Source: Silene conica (Eukaryota > Streptophyta > Magnoliopsida > Caryophyllales > Caryophyllaceae). From it: a stretch of 64,000 nt of DNA. Location: contig CM055315.2 of the NCBI GenBank assembly GCA_029255685.2, positions 52,977,358 to 53,041,357 on the forward strand. Reading direction: 5' to 3'. Shown here piece after piece: positions 22,221 through 33,740 of the stretch (position 1 is its first letter; each line of letters starts with the position of its first letter). The notes beneath the pieces were generated by a model. The model made no database searches. It worked only from the letters and a program-made list of their open reading frames with translations, and was not told the origin of the DNA. The translations under genes were made by a program, and so were the position numbers.

Positions 22221-23491
22221 TGATGAGTCATAATTATATACATCTTTATGCCTTCCCTTATATACTTTTGTTACGGTTTTGTGCACTAATCCATGTCGTA
22301 TATGCCGTTTTTTGTCATAAATGCCGATACTCCCGCGTTTTGTTGTTTCTAATGTAGATGGATGCATTCCGGTGATTTATGGAGGATCATACGAGTATCA
22401 CGGAGTCGGCAAGGCAAAGATATATAGGAAGATAAGCAAGAATCAAGGGAGATTGCCAAAAAGAAGTAGAGAAACGAAGAATTGTGCTGACAAAGTGGAG
22501 CACTCGATCGAGTGCCACCAACACTCGATCGAGTGCACTGGACACTCGGTCGAGTGCTTCTTCTGTCCGGATTTTCATGAGTTTTAGCAAGTGTTTCCAT
22601 AAATCGTTTAAATAGTTTTTAGCAAGTTTTTCCATATTTTGTTTAGTAGTTTGTTATAAGTAGAGACTTCATAACCTATTGTTAGATACGCTTTTTATTA
22701 CTCTAAAAACCCTAATTATTACTAGTAGCTCTCTAGATTATTATTTAGCAATTGTCTTCGGATCTTGTTCTCCTATTTACGGTATTTAATCATAATCTCT
22801 ACTTTATTGTTCTTCAATTATTCTTGTTCTTAGTTTATTGCTTTATTAATTATGTTTTCAATCAATATTGTTGTAGTTAGATCCCAAGCCATGCGTAGCT
22901 AATTTATTTGTCTAGGGTGAAAAGGGATCTAGGTAATTAGAAGGGGGAATCAAACTTTAATGATGTTTAATTGTTAAACTGCTTATTATTATTGTTCTAT
23001 TGTTGTTTTAAACCTGATTAATTAATTACTGGCCAGGATTAGTTAATTAGTCTCGCAAATTAGTCTTAGATCCGACCGTAGACTAAGACTAAGATAGGCC
23101 ACAACAATTGAATAGACTGACCTAATTATAGCGACCGCATGTTAGGTTTAGATCTAAAGATTATATGAATACCGACCGGACATATGATCTTAAATAATAA
23201 TTTTGCCCAATTAAATTAATTAAATCCCATTCCCCCGGATAATTGCCTATGTGAACTTGATCCCTAGATCTTTCCTAATACTTGTTTACATCTTTATTTA
23301 CTTATTTCGCAATTAGTTCATTAGAAAACAAAAACAACTAAACAACCCAATTGTTACCATAAGACTTATTTACTTTAGCAAACAATTTATTACCGCCTCC
23401 CTGTGGATTCGATACCTTTCTTACCGCTAGCTATTAGTTAGTAGTATTCTAAGGATTACTTTGATTTAGGGTGACGACTTTACCCTTATCA
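22221..23491 (+). repeat. D: LTR of a second Gypsy type inside the G1 LTR
   Basis: 1,271 bp from TGATGAGTCATAATTATATA to ACCCTTATCA, followed by AATTTGGCG. That ending and the start of a TGGCGCC-type PBS fit Tat/Athila-like Gypsy elements. The left flank is the G1 LTR (GAACAC). The right flank is not a target duplication: after about nine bases of PBS the sequence jumps to copy 2 of X, so the rest of D is lost. No coding sequence remains. Confidence 0.7.
22500..22557. repeat. Three palindromic CACTCGATCGAGTG units
   Basis: GCACTCGATCGAGTGC (22500-22515) is a perfect 16-bp palindrome. Units at 22521-22536 and 22542-22557 repeat it with ACACTCGATCGAGTGC and ACACTCGGTCGAGTGC. Confidence 0.92.
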
Positions 23492-23500
23492 AATTTGGCG
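23492..23500 (+). other. Remnant of D primer binding site and recombination joint
   Basis: AATTTGGCG, of which TGGCG fits the first bases of a TGGCGCC-type PBS. GCG at 23498-23500 is shared with the start of X (GCGGAAAAGG), so the breakpoint lies within this microhomology. Confidence 0.55.
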
Positions 23501-23884
23501 GAAAAGGCAAATTCCGACATGGTAACTAAAACAGCCTTCGATGGTGGTCAACGACGGCCAAGACGTCTACACTATGGGCTATACACGAATAATGAACAAC
23601 CCAGATTACTATTACACAAAAGACGAACCCATCAACAAGATTATATGATTGAAATATAAATTCGAAAACACAAAGACCGAACAGGAAAACGAATTACGTG
23701 AAGAGTAGGCTTACTTCTCAGCGTGTTTGAGCGGCCCTAGGTCCTACAATCACCGTGCAAAACACCCCTTATCAACCTTGGATGTGGCGGCAGAGAAGAG
23801 GCAAGGAGAGTTTGTGGAAAGATAGCTAGGGTTAGGGTTGTTTTGAGAAAATATATATGACGGTATGAGAGACTAGGGTGAGCG
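23498..23884. repeat. Segment X, copy 2 (first part; continues at 33510)
   Basis: Same as 21757-22143. It is cut at GAGCG (23880-23884) by insertion of G2 and resumes at 33505-33586 after the duplicated GAGCG. Confidence 0.92.
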
Positions 23885-24943
23885 TGTAACACCCCCAGTT
23901 ATTTAAGGGCCTGTACTAGGACTTCTCAGATAAATACGGGTGTTACCATCTCGGTTTCCCGAGGCAGTAGATACAAAGGAAGATAAACAGTACTTTAAAT
24001 TAAGTTAACTCAAAACATGTTCTTACATCCGTGTCCAAAGGTCTTAACAAAATAAATAAAGTACAACTCTTATAAAACTGACTAAGGTGATCTAGACATC
24101 TAAACTGGTCTGGATCCAAGCTCTTCCTCCCGTAGCTCCCCCTTAGTCTCAGCCACCTGTCAATCTGCTCCCCAATAGTTGGTTCATCACAGGTGATCAC
24201 GAATACACAGGGTCAACCACGAGGTTGAGTAGGGAAAAGAATAAGTATAACAATATAGTAAACTCCGCACCGATCCAACGCCAATTAAACTCCGCACCGA
24301 TCCAACGCCATATATATATACTCCGCACCGATCCAACACCATATATACTCCGCACCGATCCAACACCATATATACTCCGCACCGATCCAACACCATATAT
24401 ACTCCGCACCGATCCAACTCCGTATCACAAAACAATAGAATATATATATGCACATCATAATAATATCTCAACATAGTACAAACAGCACAAAATAACGATC
24501 TCATGATATTATATCGTAAACATGTTTAACACCAAGGATGATAGATCACACATTATTATAAACCAGTATTTTCCCCTACCTGAAATAGCAGGAACGCAGA
24601 TCAAACCAAAGCTTGCCTAGAAATGTTCCACACGAAACCCGCTACCTAAACAAATATTATATAATTAATAAACACCCTAATTCTCGAAATACGTATGCAT
24701 ACTCTATTTATAGAAACCCCCTATAAATAGAAAGCTTCCTAACAACGAGGTTACCCAAAATAGCAACCTTCCAAAAATAGTAACTTCTAAAAAAATAATA
24801 CTTTGATTTGAAATTCAAACGATAAATACACTCATTAAAACCATATCAAATAATATCTTCACCATAATTACCAACATATTCATAAATGACAAAATAACAA
24901 AAACAATACTAATAATAATATTAATAAGGATAATAATAATAAC

Positions 24944-24978
<35 letters not shown>

Positions 24979-26027
24979 TAACAAAAATCATGTCTTACAC
25001 TAAAACGAACCCAGCAGCCCCCTAAAACCCGACTTCACCTTTACCATGACTTCGAACCACCACCCGCACCTAAACCACCACATCGGCCACCAGCAGACCA
25101 CCCCTTCCGACACAGCCAACTCCCCACGACATCCCTGACACCACCGAACCACTCGACGGCCGCCGGCGAGTCAGACCAGCGCCCAACAACCAGGTCTGAC
25201 TCCCGCCTAGACTCCCTGTACCTACACCTTCAGACTACCATCGACGCAACAACCACCATCAACACCCCCTGTAACTGACACCCCGACACACCCTGACACA
25301 CGTACAAGACACTGTGGTGGTACCACCGCGTCGACCTCCCCCGAGTCAACGGTGGTACCACCCCCAAACTCCTTCCCTGAGCACACCTTCCCACGACCCA
25401 AACAAACACCTTGCAAACTGCGTGACAAACACCCCTCTTACAAAGATACCGACGCACTACAACCAACGCAAACACCACCCTGACACCCCTTAGACACCCA
25501 GCAACACAAGACAACCTAGCCAGACCACCACAGCCAGACGCCACCCTACAACAGACTCGACAAAAAGCTACATACCAACGTGATAAAAATAACGACAGTG
25601 GCTTACCTGTCTTCAGATCGAAATTCTGGGCAACCGTGAAGGTGGTGGTGGCAGTGGAGACTCTCCTTCTCTTCTGTGTGGTGGCGGCAGTAGGTTTAGG
25701 GTGTCAAACGTGTCTGGGCTAGGTCAGAAGTGAGGTCTTTTTACAGTCCAAAATGACGGCAGGGAGGGTTTATACGTGAGGTGTGAGTTTGTGAGTGGCT
25801 AGGGTTGCGTTTAGGGTTTGTCAAACGTATGGGCTGTTTTCTTTGCACAACTAACGAGGCCCAAGACTCTACCCTTTGGTCTCGTGTTCGAACCCCACTA
25901 AGGCATACAACACAATTAAATCATATAAACATGTACACTTATCAAATAATACATCGCTGTAGTTTAAAACTATCTTTTCGTCGCGAAACAAGCTCAATTA
26001 TCGTAACGAAATTATACGGGTATTACA
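23885..26027 (-). repeat. 3' LTR of G2
   Basis: 2,143 bp from TGTAACACCCCCAGTT to CGGGTATTACA. It includes a minisatellite (24265-24420), an ATA-repeat (about 24905-24975) and a GC-rich zone with GGTGGTACCACC palindromes near 25316 and 25350. Short ORFs inside are translations of these repeats. Confidence 0.93.
24265..24420. repeat. Minisatellite in the G2 3' LTR
   Basis: Six units built on CTCCGCACCGATCCAAC, period about 27 bp, with AT-rich spacers. The same array lies in the 5' LTR at about 31728-31882, and a related one in G3 LTRs (54258-54530 and 60338-60610). Confidence 0.93.
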
Positions 26028-26064
26028 GTCTTCCCCCCTTAAAATGAACTTCGTCCCGAAGTTC
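26028..26064 (-). other. G2 PPT with adjoining hairpin (module 1)
   Basis: In element sense the hairpin GAACTTC/GAAGTTC (26046-26064) precedes TTTTAAGGGGGGAA and the LTR. The same unit occurs in G3 at 56094-56130. Confidence 0.8.
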
Positions 26065-26140
26065 AACAACGCCCAGGTGACAAAACGTACTAGGAACATA
26101 AAACATCATAAAAGGCTCACTCAAATCACAGAATGTTATA

Positions 26141-26179
26141 TTCCACCCCCCTTAAAGAAAAGTTACGTCCGCGTAACTT
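26141..26179 (-). other. Second hairpin-purine module at the end of G2 pol
   Basis: AAGTTACG (26160-26167) pairs with CGTAACTT (26172-26179), then TTTAAGGGGGG in element sense. It lies three bases beyond the pol stop and repeats the design of the PPT module with a different stem. Confidence 0.65.
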
Positions 26180-26182
26180 ACC

Positions 26183-29100
26183 TCAATCGAACAAATGCGG
26201 ATAACGCTCCCTTATAACTGCCTCAGGCTCCCATGTAGCCTCCTCCTGATTATGATTGGTCCACAGGACCTTCACCAAGATCGTCTCCCCATTGCGAGTT
26301 TTCCGCACCTTTCTGTCTAGAATTTCCTTCGGAGTCTCAATGTATGACAACTGCTCATCTACCTCAATCACCTCGTGCTGAAGGATATGCGATGGGTCAC
26401 TCACATATTTCCTCAATTGAGACACATGAAACACATTATGGACCTTGGATAGGGCTGGAGGTAAAGCCAAGCGATATGCCACTTCCCCAACTCTATCCAA
26501 GATCTCAAACGGTCCAATAAATTTCTGACTCAGTTTGCCACGCTTGCCGAATCTCATCACACCCTTCATCGGAGAGACTTTCAGTAAGACTTTCTCTCCG
26601 GCCTCAAATGAAATATCGCTCCTCTTCAGATCGGCATAGCTTTTCTGTCTATCCTGAGCGGCCCTCATCCTCTGTCGAATAACCTGAACCTGCTCCACCA
26701 TCTCCTGGATCATATCTGGCCCCAATGTCACAACATCAGCTCGATCATCCCAACACACAGGGCTCCGACACTTCCTTCCATACAAAGCCTCAAAAGGGGC
26801 CATGCCTATGCTTGCATGGTAACTGTTATTATAAGAAAACTCGATCAACCCCAGGCGATCCTCCCAAGATCCTCCGAACTCAAGTACACAAGCCCTCAAC
26901 ATATCCTCAAGGGTCTGAATCGTTCTCTCAGTCTGACCATCAGTAGCTGGATGAAAAGCTGTACTCATCTTCAATTGGGTACCCAAAGCAGCCTGCAACT
27001 CCTGCCAAAACCTGGATATAAACCTCGAGTCTCGATCCGAAACGATGTCCTTGGGTACACCATGCAGTTTGACCACATTCTGAACATATGACTTAGCCAA
27101 TTCAGCTTTACTCCAGGTATCTTTCATGGGAATAAAGTGAGCTGACTTAGTTAAACGATCCACGATCACCCAAATCATGTTGTTGCCCTTCTGAGTCCGA
27201 GGCAACCCCACGATAAAGTCCATCGAAATATTCTCCCACTTCCACTCTGGCACATCCAACGGTTGAACTTTCCCTTGAGGTCTCTTATGTTCTCCTTTCA
27301 CTCGTTGACACGTCAAACACCTCGACACAAATTCTGCGACTTCCTTCTTCATATTAGGCCACCAAAACGTCTTCTTAAGATCCTTATACAACTTATCACC
27401 CCCTGGGTGAACAGAATAAGGAGTAGCATGAGCTTCAGTCAGGATCTTCTTCTTTAGCTCCTCAACATTCAGTACACACCATCGCCCACTGAACCTCAAA
27501 CTACCATCGGTATGAATACTGAACTTGGATGTCTCATCACCGTTTCCATTCTCCACCATCAAACGCCACTTCTGGATTCTCTCATCGTTCTGCTGTAACT
27601 CCCGAATCTCCCCATACAACTCAGGCTCCACTGTCAAGTCACCAAGAGTGTCCCCTTCCCGGATCATGAATATTCCCATCTCCCTTAGTTCACCATACAA
27701 CCTCCCTCTCGATCTGGCACAATCCAAAGCATGTATTGACTTCCTACTTAGAGCGTCAGCTACCACGTTTGCCTTGCCTTCGTGGTAGACAATCTGCATA
27801 TCATAATCTCCGATCAACTTTATCCACCTCCTCTGTCTCATGTTCAACTCTTTCTGAGTGTAGATATACTTCAGGCTCTTATGGTCAGAAAACACCTTAA
27901 AAGTGGCCCCATAAAGGTAATGACGCCACAATTTCAGTGCAAAGACCACAGCGCCCAATTCCAAATCATGAGTCGGATAATTCTCTTCATAAGTCTTCAA
28001 CTGGCGAGAAGCATACGCGATCACCCTACCATTCTGCATTAGCACACAACCCAACCCATGCTTTGAAGCGTCGGTGTATACTTCAAAATTATCACTCCCA
28101 ACTGGCAAGGCCAGGATAGGAGCTGTTGTCAGGCGTTCCTTAAGGGTTAAGAATGCCTTCTCACAACTCTCATCCCAGACGAAACGGTTCTCCTTTCTCA
28201 TTAACGACGTCAACGGCTTTGCTATCTTCGAAAAGTCTTTGACGAACCTCCGGTAATAACCTGCTAACCCCAGAAAACTTCGGATCTCACTCACATTCTT
28301 CGGACTTTGCCACTTAGTCACAGCTTCAATTTTACTAGGGTCAACAGATACCCCCTCTTTGGAAATGACATGCCCCAAGAACGCCACTTTCTCCAACCAA
28401 AATTCACACTTACTCAACTTAGCATTGAGTTTATGTTCTGCCAAAATCTGAAGTACCTTCCTCAAATGATCTTCGTGCTCCTCCGCATTCCTGGAATACA
28501 CCAGGATATCATCGATAAATACCACCACGAACTTGTCGAGATACGGGCTGAAGACTCGATTCATCAAGTCCATGAACACAGCTGGAGCATTAGTCAATCC
28601 AAAGGGCATAACCACAAATTCATAGTGGCCATACCTCGTTCGGAAAGCGGTCTTCGGAATATCTTCATCCTTTATCCTCAATTGATGATACCCGGATCTC
28701 AAATCAATCTTGGAGAAAACCCCGGCCCCACTCAACTGATCGAACAAGTCGTCAATTCTCGGCAATGGGTAACGGTTCTTGATGGTTACATTGTTCAGCT
28801 CTCGGTAGTCAACACACAACCTCAAACTCCCATCCTTCTTCTTCACAAACAAAACGGGTGCTCCCCAGGGCGACACACTGGGTCGGATGAATCCTTTCTC
28901 AGCTAGTTCATCCAACTGTTTCTTCAACTCCTCCATCTCTTTCGGTCCCATACGGTACGGTGATTTAGATATTGGTCCCGCCCCTGGTTTTAGGTCGATG
29001 GAGAATTCCACTTCCCTCCTTGGCGGTAACCCCGGAACGTCGTCACGAAAAACTCCCTCAAACTCCCGTACCACAGGTATCTCACTAGTCTTGGGGGTCT

Positions 29101-29683
29101 CAGCTTCACAATTCCACATTTGGCATAAGATTAGGCTCTCTCCTTTCCTCAAGCCAGACTTAAGGGTATTGACAGAAATGAATTTGATTTTTGGTTTCAC
29201 ACGGTATCCCTTGTAAGACACCCTCACTCCCTTAGGTCCTTTCAAGGAAATCTTCTTTTGATGACAGTCGATGAAAGCTCGATACTTCCCTAGCCAGTCC
29301 ATCCCCAAAATCACCTCAAAGCCCCCCAGAGGAAACTCGATGAGGTCACAATAGAAAATTGCTTCCCCGATTTTGATGGGTACACTACCATATATTCTAT
29401 TACAGACTATTGACTCGCCGGATGGTATGGTCACTGGATCCGCGATCCAGTCAAATCTCTCTAGTCCCAAAGCCTTAACATGATCTCTAGACACAAACGA
29501 ATGGGTGGCACCGGAATCGAAAAGTACGAAAGTAGGGTTAGAGTTCACAAGAAAAGTACCAGTAACCACATGAGCATCCTCCTGAGCTGCCTGCTTTCCC
29601 ATGGCAAAGAGCTTGCCACTGGACTTGACTCCACTCTGGCTGGCAGTAGATGTTCCAGCCTGCTGATTTCCTGTCGTCCCTGT
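26183..29683 (-). CDS. pol: G2 Pol: PR, RT, RNase H, INT, chromodomain
   Basis: The first Met is at 29602 (1,139 residues) but the frame is open up to the amber codon at 29684, in the gag frame. Counting from that Met: protease DSG at 29-31 and ILGMDWL near 98-104; RT from about 250 with the catalytic Asp of [11 protein letters not shown] at 300 and FIDD at 362-365; RNase H with DAS at 511-513 and VADALSR near 613-619; integrase zinc finger H725, H732, C762, C765 and core D795, D856, E892 with 35 residues between the last two; C-terminal chromodomain-like region ILDRKV...VKVLW...ATWEPE...RYPHLF. INT after RNase H makes it Ty3/Gypsy, and the chromodomain makes it a chromovirus. The set appears complete for reverse transcription and integration. 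Pol would need readthrough of the amber codon or the codon is a mutation. Confidence 0.93.
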   Translation of the reverse strand, partial: TGTTGNQQAGTSTASQSGVKSSGKLFAMGKQAAQEDAHVVTGTFLVNSNPTFVLFDSGATHSFVSRDHVKALGLERFDWIADPVTIPSGESIVCNRIYGSVPIKIGEAIFYCDLIEFPLGGFEVILGMDWLGKYRAFIDCHQKKISLKGPKGVRVSYKGYRVKPKIKFISVNTLKSGLRKGESLILCQMWNCEAETPKTSEIPVVREFEGVFRDDVPGLPPRREVEFSIDLKPGAGPISKSPYRMGPKEMEELKKQLDELAEKGFIRPSVSPWGAPVLFVKKKDGSLRLCVDYRELNNVTIKNRYPLPRIDDLFDQLSGAGVFSKIDLRSGYHQLRIKDEDIPKTAFRTRYGHYEFVVMPFGLTNAPAVFMDLMNRVFSPYLDKFVVVFIDDILVYSRNAEEHEDHLRKVLQILAEHKLNAKLSKCEFWLEKVAFLGHVISKEGVSVDPSKIEAVTKWQSPKNVSEIRSFLGLAGYYRRFVKDFSKIAKPLTSLMRKENRFVWDESCEKAFLTLKERLTTAPILALPVGSDNFEVYTDASKHGLGCVLMQNGRVIAYASRQLKTYEENYPTHDLELGAVVFALKLWRHYLYGATFKVFSDHKSLKYIYTQKELNMRQRRWIKLIGDYDMQIVYHEGKANVVADALSRKSIHALDCARSRGRLYGELREMGIFMIREGDTLGDLTVEPELYGEIRELQQNDERIQKWRLMVENGNGDETSKFSIHTDGSLRFSGRWCVLNVEELKKKILTEAHATPYSVHPGGDKLYKDLKKTFWWPNMKKEVAEFVSRCLTCQRVKGEHKRPQGKVQPLDVPEWKWENISMDFIVGLPRTQKGNNMIWVIVDRLTKSAHFIPMKDTWSKAELAKSYVQNVVKLHGVPKDIVSDRDSRFISRFWQELQAALGTQLKMSTAFHPATDGQTERTIQTLEDMLRACVLEFGGSWEDRLGLIEFSYNNSYHASIGMAPFEALYGRKCRSPVCWDDRADVVTLGPDMIQEMVEQVQVIRQRMRAAQDRQKSYADLKRSDISFEAGEKVLLKVSPMKGVMRFGKRGKLSQKFIGPFEILDRVGEVAYRLALPPALSKVHNVFHVSQLRKYVSDPSHILQHEVIEVDEQLSYIETPKEILDRKVRKTRNGETILVKVLWTNHNQEEATWEPEAVIRERYPHLFD

Positions 29684-30784
29684 CTAGTTGTTGTTCCCAC
29701 TTCCATTGTACTGGTTCTGATATGAACGGTTCTGATTGCTGTTGTTGTAATTCCTCTGATAATTGCTGCTGCCCCCAGACTTCGCACCCCCACCATAGTT
29801 TGTCATGGGTGTGCGATAGCCACTGCTGCCATAGGACTGAGTGCGAGGTCCCTGGTATCCGGATGTAGGTGTACGATAGCCCCCGGACTGATTTCTTCCA
29901 GACGAACGACACACCGCCTGCTTATGTCCCCTCTTCCCACAGCCAAAACACACAATTCCTGCCGAACCACTGCCAGAAATCCCACTCATGGGATTACCCC
30001 CACTCTGATTTCTCCCACCACCAGAGGCACTACTCCCGAAGTACCCACTGAACTTGTTATTACTTTGCGTTTTCGATCCTGAACCCTCAGCTACTGTTTC
30101 AGCTTTCCTCTTTTCTGTCTTGGACTGTTTGTCCTTTTTGATCATATCCGAAAGCCTCTCCGCCGCCCCAGCCCGTAAATAGATGTCACGGATTGTGGTG
30201 GGCGGAGCTGCAATCAGTCTCTTTTTGATGGCGATCGATAATCCCCTCTCAAATTTCATGGCTAGCATAGCATCGTCGAAACCCATGTCTCCCACGTAGT
30301 GCACCAACTGGATGAACTTCCTGTAGTAAGCCTCTACGGTCATGTCCTCCGACATCTGGAATGAGTCGAACTCCTCCCTCAGCTTGCTCTTTTGGAATTC
30401 TGGTAAAAACGCCTCGTTCAGAACCCCCTTGAATGCATCCCATGGAACAAACGCGGATCCACCCTCTGTTGCTGCTTCCCGGAGCTCTCCCTTATTCGCG
30501 GTCCACCAGTCTCCAGCCATACCCCTCAGATAGTGGGCAGCCTGATCCACCATCAGTTCTTCAGGGCAGTCTACCAACTCGAACAGGTTACCGAATTCTC
30601 TGCACCAGGCCCCCAGCAAATGAGGCTCACCCTCCCCGGTGAAATGGGTGGGTTGGTGCCTTGCAATTATCGTGCTCATTTTCGCGGAGTCCATTCGTTT
30701 AGCCTTTAGAGTCGCAATCTCAGCTCGTAATAGATCTAACTCCTCTTGTGTGATGTTAGCAAGGTTGTCTCTTCGCGGAGGCAT
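29684..30784 (-). CDS. gag: G2 Gag (366 aa), ending at an amber codon
   Basis: The start chosen is MPPRRDNLANITQEELDLLR at 30784, matching G1 Gag; the frame stays open 65 codons upstream without similarity. The gag core runs from WCREFGNLFELV to REEFDSFQMSEDMTVEAYYRKFIQL and MKFERGLSIAIKKRL. A Gly/Ser/Asn-rich tail holds an intact CCHC knuckle, CFGCGKRGHKQAVC. The TAG at 29684-29686 is in the same frame as pol, and the corresponding place in G1 has no stop. CAG to TAG by C-to-T change would explain it; programmed readthrough is possible but unsupported. Confidence 0.92.
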   Translation of the reverse strand: MPPRRDNLANITQEELDLLRAEIATLKAKRMDSAKMSTIIARHQPTHFTGEGEPHLLGAWCREFGNLFELVDCPEELMVDQAAHYLRGMAGDWWTANKGELREAATEGGSAFVPWDAFKGVLNEAFLPEFQKSKLREEFDSFQMSEDMTVEAYYRKFIQLVHYVGDMGFDDAMLAMKFERGLSIAIKKRLIAAPPTTIRDIYLRAGAAERLSDMIKKDKQSKTEKRKAETVAEGSGSKTQSNNKFSGYFGSSASGGGRNQSGGNPMSGISGSGSAGIVCFGCGKRGHKQAVCRSSGRNQSGGYRTPTSGYQGPRTQSYGSSGYRTPMTNYGGGAKSGGSSNYQRNYNNSNQNRSYQNQYNGSGNNN

Positions 30785-31348
30785 ACTATAATACAACAGA
30801 AAAGGAATGAGTCCCGACTCGTGTGGGTACCCATTAGGATTAGGGCTAAAGATCCCTAAACGATAAAGTATAGCATCAACTATCAGATTGAGTACTACTA
30901 AATTATAACATGGCTCGGGATCACATAACCGCATATCACTAGACATGATGCGAAAGGAAATGAAAGCATTTACTGACATGTTTCAAGATACTTCACATAA
31001 CCACATAAGTTCACAATTCTTTTATTCACAAATAAAATCCCCTTTCATGTTCATGCCCCTCCCGGCTATTCCAATTAGTTTCATATACTCAAGTTTGCAT
31101 GGATACTTTATCACAACATACCATTACTTCATCCTTTCCTAATCTACCCTTATTCTCTCGTATTTTCACTCTGGGTTTCCGGGTAAAACTGATAGGGCCA
31201 ATGGTTCGGTGTGAGGGGGCCCCAGACTCATACTTCCCCTTTTGTGTGCTCCTAACAGTCCTATCCCGGGGTTCATTTTATTTAGACTCTCCTACATTCA
31301 TTGGGTTAATTAGTTTAGGCCTGAGGATCGTTCTCTCTGATACCACTT
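30785..31348 (-). other. Leader and PBS of G2
   Basis: Short untranslated leader. The PBS at 31335-31345 reads CTCTGATACCA on the plus strand, three bases from the LTR. The usual next base (GC) is replaced by TC. Confidence 0.85.
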
Positions 31349-32407
31349 TGTAACACCCCCAGTTATTTAAGGGCATGTACTAGGACTCCTCAGATAAATA
31401 CGGGTGTTACCATCTCGGTTTCCCGAGGCAGTAGATACAAAGGAAGATAAACAGTACTTTAAATAAAGTTAACTCAAAACATGTTCTTACATCCGTGTCC
31501 AAAGGTCTTAACAAAATAAATAAAGTACAACTCTTATAAAACTGACTAAGGTGATCTAGACATCTAAACTGGTCTGGATCCAAGCTCTTCCTCCCGTAGC
31601 TCCCCCTTAGTCTCAGCCACCTGTCAATCTGCTCCCCAATAGTTGGTTCATCACAGGTGATCACGAATACACAGGGTCAACCACGAGGTTGAGTAGGGAA
31701 AAGAATAAGTATAACAATATAGTAAACTCCGCACTGATCCAACGCCAATTAAACTCCGCACCGATCCAACGCCATATATATATACTCCGCACCGATCCAA
31801 CACCATATATACTCCGCACCGATCCAACACCATATATACTCCGCACCGATCCAACACCATATATACTCCGCACCGATCCAACTCCGTATCACAAAACAAT
31901 AGAATATATATATGCACATCATAATAATATCTCAACATAGTACAAACAGCACAAAATAACGATCGCATGATATTATATCGTAAACATGTTTAACACCAAG
32001 GATGATAGATCACACATTATTATAAACCAGTATTTTCCCCTACCTGAAATAGCAGGAACGCAGATCAAACCAAAGCTTGCCTAGAAATGTTCCACACGAA
32101 ACCCGCTACCTAAACAAATATTATATAATTAATAAACACCCTAATTCTCGAAATACGTATGCATACTCTATTTATAGAAACCCCCTATAAATAGAAAGCT
32201 TCCTAACAACGAGGTTACCCAAAATAGCAACCTTCCAAAAATAGTAACTTCTAAAAAAATAATACTTTGATTTGAAATTCAAACGATAAATACACTCATT
32301 AAAACCATATCAAATAATATCTTCACCATAATTACCAACATATTCATAAATGACAAAATAACAAAAACAATACTAATAATAATATTAATAAGGATAATAA
32401 TAATAAC

Positions 32408-32454
<47 letters not shown>

Positions 32455-33504
32455 TAACAAAAATCATGTCTTACACTAAAACGAACCCAGCAGCCCCCTA
32501 AAACCCGACTTCACCTTTACCATGACTTCGAACCACCACCCGCACCTAAACCACCACATCGGCCACCACCAGACCACCCCTTCCGACACAGCCAACTCCC
32601 CACGACATCCCTGACACCACCGAACCACTCGACGGCCGCCGGCGAGTCAGACCAGCGCCCAACAACCAGGTCTGACTCCCGCCTAGACTCCCTGTACCTA
32701 CACCTTCAGACTACCATCGACGCAACAACCACCATCAACACCCCCTGTAACTGACACCCCGACACACCCTGACACACGTACAAGACACTGTGGTGGTACC
32801 ACCGCGTCGACCTCCCCCGAGTCAACGGTGGTACCACCCCCAAACTCCTTCCCTGAGCACACCTTCCCACGACCCAAACAAACACCTTGCAAACTGCGTG
32901 ACAAACACCCCTCTTACAAAGATACCGACGCACTACAACCAACGCAAACACCACCCTGACACCCCTTAGACACCCAGCAACACAAGACAACCTAGCCAGA
33001 CCACCACAGCCAGACGCCACCCTACAACAGACTCGACAAAAAGCTACATACCAACGTGATAAAAATAACGACAGTGGCTTACCTGTCTTCAGATCGAAAT
33101 TCTGGGCAACCGTGAAGGTGGTGGTGGCAGTGAAGACTCTCCTTCTTCTTCTGTGTGGTGGCGGCAGTAGGTTTAGGGTGTCAAACGTGTCTGGGCTAGG
33201 TCAGAAGTGAGGTCTTTTTACAGTCCAAAATGACGGCAGGGAGGGTTTATACGTGAGGTGTGAGTTTGTGAGTGGCTAGGGTTACGTTTAGGGTTTGTCA
33301 AACGTGTGGGCTGTTTTCTTTGCACAACTAACGAGGCCCAAGACTCTACCCTTTGGTCTCGTGTTCGAACCCCACTAAGGCATACAACACAATTAAATCA
33401 TATAAACATGTACACTTATCAAATAATACATCGCTGTAGTTTAAAACTATCTTTTCGTCGCGAAACAAGCTCAATTATCGTAACGAAATTATACGGGTAT
33501 TACA
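31349..33504 (-). repeat. 5' LTR of G2
   Basis: 2,156 bp, same content as 23885-26027 with scattered base differences (for example GGCCTG/GGCATG) and a longer ATA-repeat near 32383-32451. Confidence 0.94.
31728..31882. repeat. Minisatellite in the G2 5' LTR
   Basis: Same six-unit CTCCGCACCGATCCAAC array as in the 3' LTR. Confidence 0.92.
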
Positions 33505-33740
33505 GAGCGTGCGTGGTATTAGTTATAAGCTGATGTCGAGTATGGGCTTGGGTGTTTGCACGCATTCCAAGGTCCAAAGTGAACACGTAACTTAATTTGA
33601 ACTTCCTAACTTGTAACCTCGGCCTATTAAAACTTACAAACTATAAAACACTTATTAATTTATCGAATACCAACGTTCGAATAGCACATAGAAACAAATT
33701 AAATATTAAAATACGTTATAATAAAACACGGGGTATTACA
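33505..33740 (-). repeat. G1 5' LTR, outer end (with end of X copy 2)
   Basis: 33505-33586 completes X copy 2. From 33587 the sequence is single-copy in the window and ends GGGGTATTACA at 33740, a proper LTR terminus facing B1. Joined with 20060-22220, the original G1 LTR was about 2.3 kb, similar to G2 and G3. Confidence 0.8.

Larger units (their letters stand above)
23885..33504 (-). mobile_element. G2: complete Ty3/Gypsy chromovirus (Tekay/Del-like)
   Basis: 9,620 bp with LTRs of 2,143 and 2,156 bp and the target duplication GAGCG (23880-23884 and 33505-33509). The minus-strand order is 5' LTR, PBS, gag, pol (PR-RT-RNase H-INT-chromodomain), PPT, 3' LTR. The empty site is seen in X copy 1 (GAGCGTGCGTGG near 22139). 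LTRs are nearly identical by eye, so the insertion is recent. One in-frame amber codon separates gag and pol; all catalytic motifs look intact. Confidence 0.95.
16897..33740 (-). mobile_element. G1: truncated Ty3/Gypsy chromovirus-type element
   Basis: Minus-strand element in B1. Present are gag, protease and RT (16897-19440), leader, PBS 20045-20056, and a 5' LTR running from 20060 to 33740 but interrupted by D, a duplication and G2. RNase H, integrase and the 3' LTR are gone; the left end joins B1 integrase at 16897-16902. The right end is intact, GGGTATTACA, followed by B1 RT coding sequence. Confidence 0.85.

Noticed and set aside
24187..24504. ORFs of 70-105 codons over the CTCCGCACCGATCC array, both strands
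   Set aside because: They only translate the minisatellite (RCGVYMVLD repeats) and recur in both G2 LTRs; no gene evidence.
25222..25544. ORFs of 68 and 104 codons in the G2 LTR, repeated at 32698-33020
   Set aside because: They lie in the GC-rich LTR zone, overlap in two frames, and have no recognisable domain.
25860..25912. tRNA-like TGTTCGAACCCC in the G2 LTR
   Set aside because: Only a weak B-box match; no A box at the right distance and no foldable arms.
28307..28906. 199-codon plus-strand ORF
   Set aside because: Antisense to the G2 RT coding region.
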